A DNA stretch of 64,000 bases from Kitagawia praeruptora (GCA_037693485.1 CM075350.1:63406001-63470000); one strand, 5' to 3'. Positions 11,014-25,000 are shown, counted from the first letter of the stretch. Translations and numbers: made by a program. The notes: generated from the sequence alone by a model not told the origin.

Positions 11014-14000
11014 CTAATTTGAATCCTTCTTCTCAATCAGCCTGATCAATGCATCTATTTCAGAATGCTTCAAAGTTTGTAGAGTGTTGTAGCCTAGATG
11101 CCAGATTCTTGATTTTGCCACCATCATTATTTCCTTGTACCATAAGCCATTGATCCTCCTAGGTATCACAGTGAAGTAGTCAATTTGATCCCTCAGCCTC
11201 CTCAGATATATTTGGGTGTCTGCAGCCTGTTCCCTTGAGACTTTCAGAAACTCCAAGAATGCATCATCATGATAAACATTAGAGTTTGCAACTTCTTGTA
11301 GCTTGGCCTCAGTAATCACCTTAACCTCCACAGGTTTGACACTTTCAACTTTAGAGAGGGGAAGGTTGTCAGATGGCATGCTCTCTACAACCACTGTGGT
11401 TGTGATTGACTGCTTTTTGCCATCAGGAGTGGTGATGTGCACAGTTGGTAGAGTGACCACTGGCAGAGAAGATGGAGGCTCATTAACCTTTGATTTGCCT
11501 TTGCCTGGCACATGAGTTAGAGATTTAGAGGCCCTTTGGTGATCACACTCACTTAACTTTATACCTTTCTCCTTAGGTTTCTCCCCCTTTGTATTTGAAT
11601 TCCTTGTCCTATTCTCCCCCTTAGGCTTGTTGTCAGGCACAGAGGCTTTAGAAGTGACCTTTGGGTTGGAAGATTCTTCAGGGAGAGGGAGACCCATATG
11701 CTTCATCATAGCAGCCAACATAGATTGTTGATGCAGAAGAACATCAGCTGTGGTGGTTTCTTGAGTGTCCAACTGATCAGTGAGCTGTGCAACCTTGTTT
11801 GTAAGATGAGCATTTGACTGAGTGAGAGTGGCTACCTCCTTCTCAAGTGAATCTACCTTCGTGAATAATTCATTGGATTTGAAGCCAGACAAGGATTGAT
11901 CTTTAAGTCTCTGCACTTCAAACCTAGTCAAATCATGCACTGGGACATCAGTGACTAACTTATCTCCATACTGGTTGGCAAATAGTGTCCTGAGCATGGC
12001 ATTGGCCTCATTGGTCTGATCAGTGAGATTCTGAAATTTGTGCCCTAGCCCTGTGACAGTATCTTTGAGAATGGCCAAGCCATTGTCCATTTTGGTGCAG
12101 CTAGACTTGCAGGCTAGAATGTCCTTGACCACAGTCTCCAGTTGAGGGAATTTGGAATCAAAAGCCCTTTTTATCTCATGCACCTCCTTGGTTGTGGCTG
12201 TACATACTTCTGTGACTTCTGTCTTTAGACCCTTGCCAAGGTAGTGTGCAGCCTTGAGAATTCCCTTGTAACTGTCATTGACTGCTTCATACACATCACT
12301 AGGGGTGAGAGATTTGGCATTGGACCCTAGTGAAGTGATGTACTCCTCTCTGAGGTACTGTAGGCCTTCTGAGAGAGGAATGTCATATTTTCCTTGCATC
12401 CATGCATCTACATTGCCTTCTCTCTCAGTATCATCTATAATTTTGGCCTGTTGTAGCTCCACATCCTCTTTATGGCACAAGAGTATAGCTTCATAGTCAG
12501 GATTGGGCAGGTTGGCAGTGAGGAGGTGTTGTGCAATCTTTGTGAACTCAGGGATCTGATCCACAATTAAGCTTTGAAGTGCTTCAACCGTCAATTGTTG
12601 TGGAACAGACCCTGATCCTGAAGCACTGTCATGGTGCACAGGCTTCAGCCATTGTGACATAAAGTCAGAGCTAGAGCTAGGCAAGCTAGACTCCTCAGTT
12701 ACAGATGCAACTTCTGTAATCGGATGGATTGACTCTACTACTGGTGTCTCCACAGAAGTGGGATGAGTTACACCAGCAGTTGACACAGGCATAGAGTCTC
12801 TGATGAAAACTAGTGGAACCTTTGTGTTTGTGATGGTGTCATTAGGAGATGCCCCAGCATGCATTCCCTCACCATCTAAATGTTGGTCCTGGGTGGTGAA
12901 CAAGGTGTCATGCACCAAGTCACTTGAATCCATTGGCTCATCAAGAGAAAAGAATTCTTGATGATCAATGCCTTGCTCCTCAATTGCTTGAGTTGCAGGC
13001 TACAAAGAAATTTGAGTGGTAGATTCTGGAGAGAAGTGTCTTGTGGAATAGATTTTGGCAACTCCCCCTGAGAGATAGAGGGAGTTTCAACTGTGATGTG
13101 CTCTCCACTCAATGTTGTGCCAGCCTTATCACTCCCATGTGCTGACTCTGTACAGATAGGTGCATTGGGGAGGATGCTTGATTCTATAGATGCACCCTGT
13201 TGAGAGGATACATCTAGTGAACTGTTTGCCCTGATTTTACAACTTCAGCCATTTGTGTGACTGAAGAGGTGGTTTTAGTTTTCTTCTTCTTTGGCCTGAT
13301 AAGGGGTGACTCAGGTGCCTCACTTACTAACTCTACAGCCAATGCTGCTTCAGACAAGATGGTTAAAGGTGCAGAAGCAACCTGTTTTCTCTTCTTCTCC
13401 TTTTTACTAACATCACCCTTTTGAGAGGATGATGTAGTTGGCTTAGTATTTGGTAGAGTATTTGGTTGAGAGGGTTGGTTAGCAAGCCCTGGGTTAGCAT
13501 TTTGTCCTACTTGCTTGGGCTGTGCTAACTGTGACTTTGAGTCAAATGTTGGCAAGTTGTGGGGGTAAAAGTCCTAAAAAACTCTCCATATGGGGAGTTA
13601 TGTTCAGTCTTACATCCACATCATTCCTAGTCTCTAAATTACCAAAAATGAGTTTGGTCATGGATTTAGGATAGCCTATTCTATTTTTATTCATCCCATC
13701 TAATTCAATCAATTTATTATCTAAGAAGTTAAGTACAGATTGAATAAAACGAGAGAAGAAAATTTCATTACCTCTCTTGGCTGAGTTCTTACCAAGTCTC
13801 CCATACAGCTCCTGCAGAATGATAAGGCCAACATCTATCTTCTTTCCATATGCTAAGGCATAGCCTATTTGCTGTGCAGGTGTACCGATTTGGTCATAGC
13901 TAGATTTTCTTGCAGTGAAGACTTAAAGAAGTGTAGCAAACACATAGCTCCATTCCTTCCTCAAATGCTTCCTATTCAGATGCCCAAGACTGATTTTGTC

Positions 14001-14366
14001 TGCATATTTGATGAAATCAAAGAAGTCTTCCAATTCAGCATTTGTAGCTAGTGGGTCATACACCTCTTGTTTGGTGCCCATCCCAAGTGCTTCATTCATA
14101 TCTTCTGTGGTGATAGTGATATTCTTGTCTTGAATCTTGAAGTAAATGATGTACGTGGTTATTGCAGAGTCAAGAGCCACCACCTCCACTGTAGCAGACT
14201 TCCAGAACTGTTCTAGAATGTATAGATACAGAGTTGGGTTAACAGATAGAGCATTTTTGATGTAGGATTCAGACATCCACTTCACAAAGCACTTGAAGTT
14301 GGCATTGGGTGCCTCAACATCACTAGTTAGAGCAATGAAATTGGTGTTGAACTTTACTGTTGCCAT
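11014..14366 (-). pseudogene. Sirevirus A third ORF (env-position), broken
   Basis: Starts at ATG 14366 (MATVKFNTNF). Residues ~1-270 form a globular region sharing the motif HLRKEW, then an IGY-LAYG-K-like segment, with ORF3 of Sirevirus B. The middle is P/Q/K-rich with a basic KKEKKRK stretch, followed by a long predicted coiled-coil half (minus-strand 12933-11014, 639 aa open). In-frame TAA at 13923 and TAG at 13000, and frameshifts near 13550, 13225 and 13030, break it. No signal peptide or membrane segment is obvious, so an envelope role is not supported; a structural or accessory role is equally possible. Confidence 0.8.
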
Positions 14367-15201
14367 TTGTGTAAGAGAGAGGGGAGAAATTGAAGGTTAA
14401 AGAAGAAATTTAGCTTTTTGCAGTTAGGGTTTCAGAGATTTTGGGAGTTTAGATGCTTGAGAAATCGAATGAAATGAATCGAATAGATGTGAAATTGTAT
14501 AAGTATGAAGTACTTGAATTGTCGATTAGATGTATGTTATGTATCGACAAGTCAGGCATTCGAAGAAAACAACTATTCGATAAGTCAAGAAAGGCTTATT
14601 CGATAACTCAAGCAGGTTGTAGCTCACAGCTGGCAATTATCTAACTTAGAAATAAATCTAAATTAGGTAAAATATGTTTTTATGAGTAATTCTGAATTCT
14701 GACTAAAAATCCAAAATCGGTTAAAATTCAGCGAGAAATCAGCCTTTTCAAATGATTCAAGAACTCAAATATAGAATTCGAGAACTCAGTCAATCGAGAA
14801 CTAAAACACTATATTCGAATATTCAAGAAAACCTCTATTCGAGAACTCTAAAAGACTCTATTCGAGAACTCGAGAGTGCTCTAATGAGACTTGTTAGAGA
14901 TGTCGAATAGTGAATCACTTGAGAAGTCCGACTTGTCGAAATATACTCATAGAAACTCAATTTTCACTATCTTTTTAAAATTTACCAGCCATATTCATTC
15001 AAGAATATTCTAGCAAATTAAACAGTGATTTTATCAAAATTTTATAGAAATTTCAAGTTAACAAGAAAATATGATTTTCCAAATATGCAACAGATTTGAA
15101 ATATTTATAAATCATATTTCAGCCAACACTTACTCCAAAAATATTGAGAATTTAGATAAAGTAAGTGTTTACTGCTGCAACAATCTAGATGCTGTATTCA
15201 C
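14367..15201 (-). other. Sirevirus A pol-ORF3 spacer with TTCGAGAACTC-like repeats
   Basis: No gene. From about 14450 to 14945 the plus strand carries repeated TATTCGAGAACTC-type and ATTCGATAA-type words. The same word occurs, mainly in the opposite orientation, in the 5' LTR (21570-22010). The remaining part (14950-15200) is plain A+T-rich sequence. Confidence 0.8.
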
Positions 15202-16821
15202 TTAGCCAGAATCTGAGGAATTCAGCATTCCAATCTCACTAACCAACCTTGTGAAGGTGGCTTCATCTAATGGCTTAGTGAATATATCAGCTAGTTATTT
15301 ATCTATAGAAACATAATGCAACTCAATGGTTCCATTAGTTGCATGTTCCCTTATGAAATGATATTTGATGTCATTGTGCTTTGTCCTAGAATGATTGACA
15401 GGATTGGCAACTATAGAGATTGCACTTGTGTTGTCACACATGATTGGAATTCTTTCCAACACAAGTCCATAATCTCTAAGTTGATTTCTAATCCAAAGCA
15501 CTTGAGCACAGCAACTTCCAGTAGCTATGTATTCAGCCTCAGCTATAGAAGTTGACACAGATTGTTGTTTCTTGCTATACCAAGAGACTAACCTTTGTCC
15601 AAGAAACTGGCAGCTACCTGAGGTGCTTTTCCTATCCACTCTGCATCCAGCATAATCAACATCAGAATAACCAACCAGATTGAACCCTGTGTCCTTAGGA
15701 TACCATAAACCCAAGTTTGGAGTGCCCTTCAGATATCTAAAGATCCTTTTTATAGCAACCAAATGTGATTCTTTTGGATTTGATTGAAACCTTGCACACA
15801 AGCATGTAGCAAACATGATGTCTGGCCTACTTGCAGTGAGGTAGAGTAGAGAACCAACCATGCCTCTGTAGACTGAGATATCTACTTTCTTGCCTTTAGC
15901 ATCTTCATCCAATTTAGTGGCAGTGGCCATGGGTGTCTTTGCAGGTGAGCAATCTTCCAAGTCAAACTTCTTCAATAAATCCTTGATGTACTTGGTCTGA
16001 CTAATAAAGATACCATCCTTCCTTTGACTGACTTGCAACCCAAGAAAGAATGTCAACTCTCCCATCATACTCATCTCATATCTGCTCTGCATGAGTTTAG
16101 AAAATTTCTCACACAGTTTCTCATTTGTAGAACCAAAAATGATATCATCCACATAGATCTGAACTAGGATAAGATCATCACCATGCTTCTTGTAAAACAG
16201 TGTCTTGTCCAATGTGCCTCTAATGAATTGATTCTCAAGAAGAAATTGTGATAAAGTATCATACCATGCCCTTGGAGCCTGCTTAAGTCCATATAGTGCC
16301 TTAAGCAGTCTGTAAACAAATTCTGGGAAGTGTGGATCCTCAAAGCCAGGTGGTTGTTGCACATAAACTTCTTCTTCCAACTCTCCATTCAGAAATGCAC
16401 TTTTGACATCCATTTGATACACTTTAAAGTTTGAATGAGCAGCAAATGCCAAGAATATTCTGATGGCTTCCAATCTAGCAACAGGGGCAAATGTCTCATC
16501 ATAATCAATGCCTTCCTGTTGAGAGTATCCTTTTGCAACCAACCTTGCTTTGTTTCTTACTATTACACCATCTTCATCCATCTTATTCTTCAGAACCCAT
16601 TTTGTTCCAACAATGGTTCTATTCTTTAGTGCAGGCACAAGTTCCCATACTTTGTTCCTTTCAAATTGATTCAGCTCCTCTTGCATGGCAACAATCCAAT
16701 CTGGATCCAACAGTGCATCATCAAGTTTCTTAGGCTCAACTTGAGATAGAAAACATCCATAGAGGTACTCATTCTGAGTTGCTCTCCTAGTCCTTACTCC
16801 TGCATTAGGATCTCCAATGAT
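15202..16821 (-). pseudogene. Sirevirus A reverse transcriptase and RNase H
   Basis: Follows integrase in the same frame after TAA 16822. The RT domain starts around minus-strand 16710 (DPDWIVAMQEELNQFERNKVWELVP) and includes the catalytic Y-V-D-D box (QIYVDDIIFGS, ~16150). RNase H includes GYSDVDYAGCRVDRKSTSGSCQFLG and the AEAEYIATGSCCAQ block. TAA at 15295-15297 lies just before the conserved LADIFTKPLDEATF tail; the true end is TAA 15202-15204, so the stop truncates the last ~31 codons. Otherwise this is a long undamaged copia pol segment. Confidence 0.92.
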
Positions 16822-18474
16822 TTACTCTGCAGTGTGTGATCTATCCCATTTCCTTGAATGCTCAGCCTGATTTCTTATTCTTGATGTTGCTTCATCATCC
16901 AAGTCCTGATCATTCTCATTTCCTCCCCCTGTGATCCTGCCACTACTCACAGGTGTGTCTTGGATGCTTGTTTCTCCACTATTGAATGACACAAATTCTT
17001 CTCTTGTGTCATCATTCACTTGAGTTTGTTGAATTTGAGTCTCAACTTCAGTTCCAATCTTTTCATTAGAATCATCTAGATTATCAAACCTTAATAGATC
17101 TTTATCTTCATCATTGGCTTCTTCTAGTCCAGGTAGTTTGCTGTCGTCAAATGTCACATCTGTGCTTTCCATAATCTTCTTTTGACTGATGACATAAACT
17201 TTGTATGCAATTCTCTCCATAGAGTAGCCAAGAAAAATTCCTTCAAATGCCTTTGCATCAAACTTTCCAACATATTCAGAATTATCCTTCAATACAAAGC
17301 ATTTGCTTCCAAAAGTATGGACATACTTTAGAGTAGGCTTCTTTCCAGTCATCAAGTTGTAAGGTGTCTTTCCAGTGTTTTTGTTGATGAGGGTTCTGTT
17401 CTGGATATAGCATGCAGTGCTTACAGCCTCAGCCCAAAAACATGTAGGCATCTTTGCATCAAGTAACATTGTTCTAGCAGCCTCAATTAGAGTTCTATTC
17501 TTCCTCTCAACAACTCCATTTTGTTGTGGAGTCCTTGGAGCTGAGAATTGCTGAGACATACCATTCTCTTTGCAGAATGCTTCAAGTATGGCATTTCTGA
17601 ACTCTGTTCCATTATCACTTCTCAGTGCAATCACACTTGCATTGTTGGCCTTTGCTTCCTTGTCAACTTTCTTTATGTGCTCAATGATTACTTGTGGAGC
17701 CTCATCTTTTGATGCCAGAAATTCCACCCATGTATACCTTGTAAAGTCATCAACCATTACCAAGGCATACTTCTTTCTTCCTAGTGACATAATATTGACA
17801 GGCCCAAACAAATCCATATGAATGAGTTGTAGGGGCTTGGTTATTGATGTCACTGTCTTTGACTTGTGGCTTGATCTTTTCATCTTTCCTTTTTGACAAG
17901 CCTCACACACTCCTTCTTGACAGAATTCAAGTGTGGGCATGCCTCTCACTAACTCTATTTTGACTAGATAATTAATGGCTTTGAAGTTCAGGTGTGATAG
18001 TTTCTTGTGCCACAACCAATAATCTTCACTTGATGCTTTTGAGTAAAAGCAACAAATTTTGTCCTTGTTTGCAGAATCCATATTGGCTACAAACAGGCTT
18101 CCTTTCCTTACTCCAGATAGAGCAAAATCACCAGTCTTCTTGTGGGTGATCAAACATTCATCTTTGTCAAAATCCACCTTGAATCCTCTATCAGTAAACT
18201 GACCAACACTTAGAAGATTATGCTTGAGTCCCTTGACCAGTGCTACATCTTCAATGATGACATTTCTAACTTTTAACTTGCCATATCCCAATGTGTTACC
18301 CATGCTATCATCTCCAAAAGCAACCATTGGGCTAGCCTTTTCCTCATACTGTGATAGCAGGGCCATATCACCAGTCATATGATTTGAGCATCCACTGTCC
18401 AAAATCCACATGACCTTCTTTTCACTTTCTTTGCCCTGCAAACACAATGGTATTACTTCTCCTTTGGTACCCAA
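16822..18474 (-). pseudogene. Sirevirus A protease and integrase
   Basis: The open frame overlaps the Gag stop by about 20 nt in another frame. The aspartic protease active site is WILDSGCSNHMTGD. Integrase shows the HHCC finger (HKKLSHLNF ... CEACQKGK), then D at HMDLFGP, D at LRSDNGTEF and E at QQNGVVERKNRT, the D,D,35E set, followed by the copia C-terminal GKKP region and an acidic linker. It ends at TAA 16822-16824, in frame with RT, where the family normally reads through to a single polyprotein. Apart from that stop the segment is intact. Confidence 0.92.
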
Positions 18475-20948
18475 ACAAGTTTGGGTCCATGTGACTTAGA
18501 AACAATTTTATCATAAACAGCATGCTTGTCAACTTTCTTGGCATTAGTCTTCTTGTCACTGTTAGAAGTCTTAGAACCTGAGGTTTCAGACTTAGGTGAC
18601 AGAGGTACCTTCCTAGCTTTAGGAGGACTTGAAGACTTTGACCTTGTACAGTGTGTGTGAGAATTGTGACTGATACAACCATCAATAAATTGCCTTCTCA
18701 AATTGAAACAACTAGTCATAACATTCATGTTGCATGGCATACAGTCAAATTTATCACAAAATGGAGCATCTATGTCTTAGAGGCACAGAACAATCATAGA
18801 AATGCTTAGGCACACTACCAACAGGTTTCTTGCATGCATGAGTTAGATGATTGGTACTGAAACAGTTCTGACAAGTTTTCCTAGGAGCATTAGGCATATA
18901 AGCATAGTTGTTATCTTTGTTAATCCCTAACTTGCCATTTCTGTTCTGTTTCTTCTTAGTCACTTTCTTTTCTGATTCACTCTTCCCAGCTGAAACAAAC
19001 TTAACAAACTTCTTAGGTCTTGGCCTATCAACTACTGGCTCCTTGGCTTTTGACTTGACACTCTCACTCTTGGAGGATGCTTGTTGTTCATTGGATTGTG
19101 CCTCATTCTCATCATTCAACATTTGTTTGATGAGTAAGGCATCCTCATCAATTTCAAATGTTGATTCCTTAAAAATTGGATTTTCAGTCTTTTTCAAAAT
19201 GTGAGGCACTTCCTCATGAACAACTGAGTCATCTTCAATGACAGCATAGCCTTTTCTCTGTTTAAGAGTGTCATAATCAAGTCCAATAGCAGCCTTGGGT
19301 TTTGCTTGAATTTTCTCACAGTAGGATTGCACTAGACCAGATGATTTCTTAAATGTTTTCAGTTTGAATTCATTTTCAGCTAATTCATCCCTAAGAGCCT
19401 TTTCTTCTTGACTAGCACATAGAACCTTATTCTGAAGGTATTCAACTTCTTTCTTAAGGTTTTCTACTTGCATAGCAGTTAGCTCAAGTTCCTCATTCTT
19501 TTTGGTTAACATTTCATTTCTAGTAGATAGTTTAGCAATTTTTCATTAGCAGCAGTCATGCTAGTATGAATGTTAAACATCTCAACAGATAGTTGTTCAA
19601 TCATGCATTTATACTCAAAAACAGACATATCTATAGTAATGAGAGATGGTACCTGAGAGCTTGATGGAGATGTGTCATCCTTGGAGTTGGCCATCAAGGC
19701 ATAGTTGCAAAATTCTTATTCCTCTCCATCACTATCAGAATCATCCCAACACTTCCCTTCAGCAATGTCCTTACCTTGTGTCTGCTTTTTCAGAAGGGCC
19801 TCATACTTAGCTTCGAGCTCAAGAAACTCTCTATCCTTCTTTTTAGGCTTTGTGCATTCACTGGCAAAATGCCCTAGGTCATTGCATCTATAACACCTTA
19901 CAGATGACCTATCCACATGGCTAGTTTTGAACTTATTCTTGTTTGGTTTCACAGGTGCCTTGCTCTTGTTGAATGAATGGTTTTGGGTTTTAGGTTTGAA
20001 GGGTTGGTTCCTCTTGAATCTGATGTTTGGGAATTTTCTGGCCATAAAAGCATATGAAGTGTTTTCCATCCCATCTAGTTCTTCAAGAGTGTAGAACTCA
20101 TCTTCTTCCTTCTCCTCAACAGGTTCACTTACCTCAGCTTCAGTTTCCTCATCATCTACTATCTCCTCTATCCTTAGCTGGCTTGTAGATGCTTCTAGGG
20201 GTTGAATAGATTTGTTGACAATCAAGGCACATGATGTGTTTATCATTCTGCCTTGGTTGGCTTGGATAGCCCTTTTCTGAAGCAACTCAAGCTCATGAGT
20301 CTTTAAAACCCCATAGAGCACATCATAAGTGATTTTGTTCAAATCTCTTTCCCTTAGAGAGATGACCCTTTACTCTAGATGGTTTGGTGAAGATAGCAGA
20401 AACTTCATGTTTAACTCCTTGGTGCTATAAACCTTGCCATTCATCTGCAACTCAGTAACTAGCTTGTGAAATCTCTCAAACATCTCAGTAATGCTTTCCT
20501 TGGGCTGTGCCATGAAAGCTTCATACTGTGTGACCAGTATCTGTTTCTTGTTTTCCTTGACCTCATCAGTTCCTTCACATAACACCTCAATGTGATCCCA
20601 CATCTCTTTGGCAGATGTGCATGATGCAATGTTTGCAAACATTGACATATCCATGGAATCAATAATTAGCAACATGAGGTGACTGTCAAGATCAACCTTC
20701 TCCTTTTCTGATTCTGTCCATTTGGATGGTTCCTTGGCCTCATAAGATCTTGGAACAGTTGTGGTTCCAACAGTCTTTTCAGGTATTTCTTGTTGTGGGA
20801 CAAAGGGACCATTCTTGAGAATCTCAGGATACAAAAGATGAGAGGCTTTGATGAACAACATCATCTTTATCTTCCAGAGGTTGTAATTTTCCTTGTCAAA
20901 CTTAGGGACTTTCACCATTCCTGTAGTCTTTGGTGTATTCGTACTCAT
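18453..20948 (-). pseudogene. Sirevirus A Gag (broken)
   Basis: ATG at 20948 (MSTNTPKTTGM), 32 bp after the PBS, is preferred over upstream codons of the same frame that lie in the PBS/LTR. The capsid (UBN2/gag-polypeptide type) domain covers the first ~190 residues. A first zinc knuckle CYRCNDLGHFASEC lies near 19900; a coiled-coil extension and a second knuckle CQNCFSTNHLTHAC (~18860) follow, the enlarged Gag typical of Sireviruses. In-frame stops at 20370 and 19716 and frameshifts near 19540 and 18760 break it; the final frame stops at TAA 18453. Confidence 0.88.
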
Positions 20949-20979
20949 GATCGTTTTTCTGTTTTTGAATAAACAGCCT

Positions 20980-20991
20980 GCTCTGATACCA
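20980..20991 (-). other. Primer-binding site of Sirevirus A (initiator tRNA-Met)
   Basis: The minus strand reads TGGTATCAGAGC, the standard complement of the plant initiator tRNA-Met 3' end, five bases after the likely LTR end (CTCA at 20997-21000). Confidence 0.92.
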
Positions 20992-20996
20992 CTTTT

Positions 20997-22080
20997 TGAG
21001 TATTGAATACAGTAAAAGAATACAGAGGGGGGGGTGAATGGATTCTTGAACTTTTCTTGTCTCGAGTCTATGTAGCAGATAAGTGTTTGTGTGTGCAAGG
21101 TGTAGGTGCGGATAAAGAACAACACAAGACACAATATCACTTTAATCTAATGTATTATTAGATAAAGGTTGCTACAATCTGTGAATACAAATGATAGTAT
21201 TCTCAACTTCGTTTTTCTCAGAAAGATATAGCTTACAGTGTATGAAAAACTTGACTCACGAAAGTTGATGACTAAGGAAGTGAGGCTGTATCCTTATAGA
21301 ACATGGATACAACCTACTTACTACAAATGAGGTAGCTAAACAATTTACTTTCTAGTCTGTCTATCCTATTTGAGTAAGTGTCCAAACGGTTACAGATTTG
21401 ACTTTGCAAAGCCTGTTCAGATCCACTTTTTTAGCCCTTTGTCTCTTCTATATCTCTCCAAGCTTCCTTGTAGGCTTTCCAGAGAACGTTACAGATTGTG
21501 GTCCATAAAGTGCATTGGCTTGTTGCAGGTTTCTGACTTGTACAATTTCTTCAGTATTTTGTCTCCAAGAATGTATTCGAGAAGTGACTAAGTAAGTGAT
21601 TCGAGAACTAGAATTGACTTGATCGATAACTCTGAGTTCTCGAACACTGTTATATTAACATATCGAACCACTTCTCGAATAGCTCTTTTCCATCAGGATT
21701 CCTTGAGTTGTCGAATAGAACATTTGACTTATCGAATCCTCGAGATATCGAATAGCTTTCTGAGTCCTTGAGATATCGAATGGAACTTTGACTTGTTGAC
21801 TCTTTGAGAACTCGAATACCACTTTGACTTGTTGACTTCTTGAGTTCTCGAATAGAGTAGTAGACATATCGAATCTCTGAGATATTGAATGAGATATCGA
21901 ACAGTGTATTCAGAGATATCGAATAGTGTCTTGAGATATCGAATCCCTGACTTCTCGAATGCTGGACTTCTCGAATAGACAAATATACTTCTCGAATTGG
22001 TACTTAGGCAAATTCTTCATTTCTTCAAATCCCAACTGTGATTATTTGACAGTCTTTATCTTCTTGCTTGAGGCATGAAC
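20997..22080 (-). repeat. 5' LTR of Sirevirus A, proximal part, with motif array
   Basis: Lies directly upstream of the PBS on the minus strand. A CTATAAGG TATA-like box lies at 21292-21299 (minus). From 21570 to 22010 there are many copies of a word around TCGAA (GAGTTCTCGAATA and GAGATATCGAAT types), probably U3. The LTR is interrupted at 22081 by element E and resumes at 31249; TGAAC (22076-22080) is one half of E's target duplication. Confidence 0.82.
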
Positions 22081-25000
22081 TGTAACGCCCCCAAATCCGG
22101 GGTCTGTAGATTTGGGCGTCACGCTAACAAACTCAATAATTCCAGCAAAAATTGGCCATGATGTATTCGTAAATACAACATAAACTTGCTGAATACTAAA
22201 CTAAAAATCTGAAATCAACTAAAACTGAAATAAAACATAAAAACTCAACTGAAAGCTCTTTGACCCCAACTCCCAACTCAGGATCTTAGGTTACAGTTCT
22301 AGAAACAAGAAAACCCAAAACCAACTTAAATACAATTCTATATACAAAACTTATACAAACTTAAATCACTGGTATAACTTCCAATAGAAGTATACCAGGC
22401 CAACTAATCAAATCCATACTATAACTACTAAAACTATATATACATACAACAAATCAAACTATAAATCTAAATACCCTGATCCACGTCAGCTCCATAACAG
22501 CATCTTGCTTCTTCTTTCCACTTTCTGAACTGCGCAGGCTAAGCCTCGCCAACTAGCTTACTGAAAAGATAGATTTTAAAAACAACAAGTGTGAGCCAAA
22601 GAATGCTCAGCAAGTTAATTATATAGTGAAACAACAATATTAAGATAATTCATTGATGAACAATATCAATGAATACTTTAACTCAAGAGATCATTCAATT
22701 TCAATCATAGAGTAAAACTTTTCCATTTTCTTCAACTATACGGTCTCAGATAAAACTTTGAGAAAAAGAATATCAAGAAATTCCCCAATTATTCTTACTC
22801 CCCTTTCACGTACAATGTTACTCGAGAAGGGAATAACTAGGAAACTTCTATCCATCCTTAATCTCATTGTTTTACCGAATTCCCAATTTTATCAAGATAG
22901 AAAGCAACTAACTCTAATATCCAAAATTCCGAAATTACTGACCATTTATCTTGAAACATATATATCTTATCAAAACATTCCTTTCTTTCATCCCTTTTCA
23001 CTACAACATTTCTTTTCTTAAAACCATTCCCTTTTTAAAACATACCTTTAATAAAACCTTTAAAAAAAAACAATTAAGTTGATTTTAGTATTCTCCTGAT
23101 TACGGACAATACGGGTGATCAGCCACGTAAAGTCCACATTCCTTTGAAATTTGGGTTCCCAATTAGGCAACACATTGGCCTTTAATGCTGGACTAGGACC
23201 ACCCTAGCCTCTTACGCTAAATAAAAGTGCTGGACTAGGACCACCCTAGCCTCTTACGCTAAATAAAAGTGCTGGACTAGGACCACCCTAGCCTGTTACG
23301 CTTTTCCAATTTATAAACAATTTAATATTTATAATTCAAAACATTTCATTTTTAATTCCTTAAACTCACTGGCAAAAGACCAGCCCAGTATAAGGAAATT
23401 TTAAAATCATCTTTAAGTAATCCATTCTCATTTTAGGGAGCAACATTTGAAGATTAAGGATCAAGGAAACAATTGATATAAAGATTTAAAGACAACAAAG
23501 CAATAAGATTTAACTAAGCAGGGTATAGCTCAGCAAAACAGAATCACATTATTTAAACTAGAAATGAAGGGTATATATGATTACAAGAAACAATTTGAAA
23601 GAACATATAAATATTAACAAGAGGATTCACATCACTTGAACGATAAGTGAGGATAGTATACTTGCCTCGATTCCAATGCATCGATTCGCTACTTACTATA
23701 CTTCGGTCTTTACTCGACATACATTCATTTTTCCTTAATCGTCTCGTCAACACGCTCGCTGGGACCATATCGAATCCCTAATTATACTCGAAATAATAAT
23801 AAAGTACTATTTAGCACATAAACAACCCAATCGATAACTAATTACTTACAACTCGCAAAGCAATACTTATATAAATATATATATACCCACACCTCAATAA
23901 TCATCACATATGCACTTAAACACTCATACACATACATGCCTTTAAATCTTTTAAATCAAATAATTTAAATAACTTTAAATACAGGGGATTTTTAGAAAAT
24001 TTCGGCATGAAGTATTCGTTTATCGGACTATGGGCACAGCCCCTCAATATCAATCATACACAATTTAACCCTGTTTTTAAAAAAAATAAAGCTGCCTCAA
24101 CTTGCAGCAACATAAAAGTAAACAAGTAAGAAAAGTACCCGCCCAGACATGCGGCACCTAGCACATAATAATTTACATTACACTACTACTTACGCTACAC
24201 CAATGATCGTATTTCCCACGCATTTTTATGATACATGTGAAAATCAATCATTGATGTTCGTAAGCCCTAGGGAACAACCCCTAGCACTAACTATTACTTA
24301 CGCTATATCAATGATCACATCACTCAAGTATATTAATTATACTCGTGATAGCTAATCATGGATATTCGTAAGCCCGAGGAACTAGTTGTAGAGAATTACA
24401 CAAGTACTTAAATATTGACATTTAAGACTCGTGATCTCATTACAACTCCTCGCAGATAAACACATAACACATAACCACATAAACACATAAGGAAAGTAAA
24501 CTAAAGGTTTATCCTTTACTAAATATCACATTTGAAAACTATCCAACCAACATTTATAATTTACTTACCATACTTAACCCATATACACGACCAATCACCA
24601 TTTAACCTCATATACTTTACCACTGAGTACTTGACATTTATACATTTAATAAATACTACAACTCGATCTACAGCATTTAGCACATAGGCACGTAAACATT
24701 TATAACTAACAAAATCGCATAACCTTGACATATTATTCGACTCTCACAATTAACAATTAACAATTAACAATTAATCATTACTAAACACAAACATTTAATC
24801 GGACTCGCACTTAGTCCTCCACCATTATAAATTACAAATATCGACCCTCCGAATTAAATCTTGGAATTACAACCAATATTCATAATTAACAATACTAAGC
24901 TAATTACGAAAATTAGCAAATAATCTCGCAATTTAAAATCAATTAAATTACGACAATTAATCAATACTCGTAATTTACACAACTAAATTTAACACAAAAA

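Noticed and set aside
11014..12933. Independent host gene on the minus strand (639-aa open frame)
   Set aside because: It is continuous, after frameshifts, with the Sirevirus ORF3 start at 14366 and matches the layout of ORF3 in Sirevirus B.
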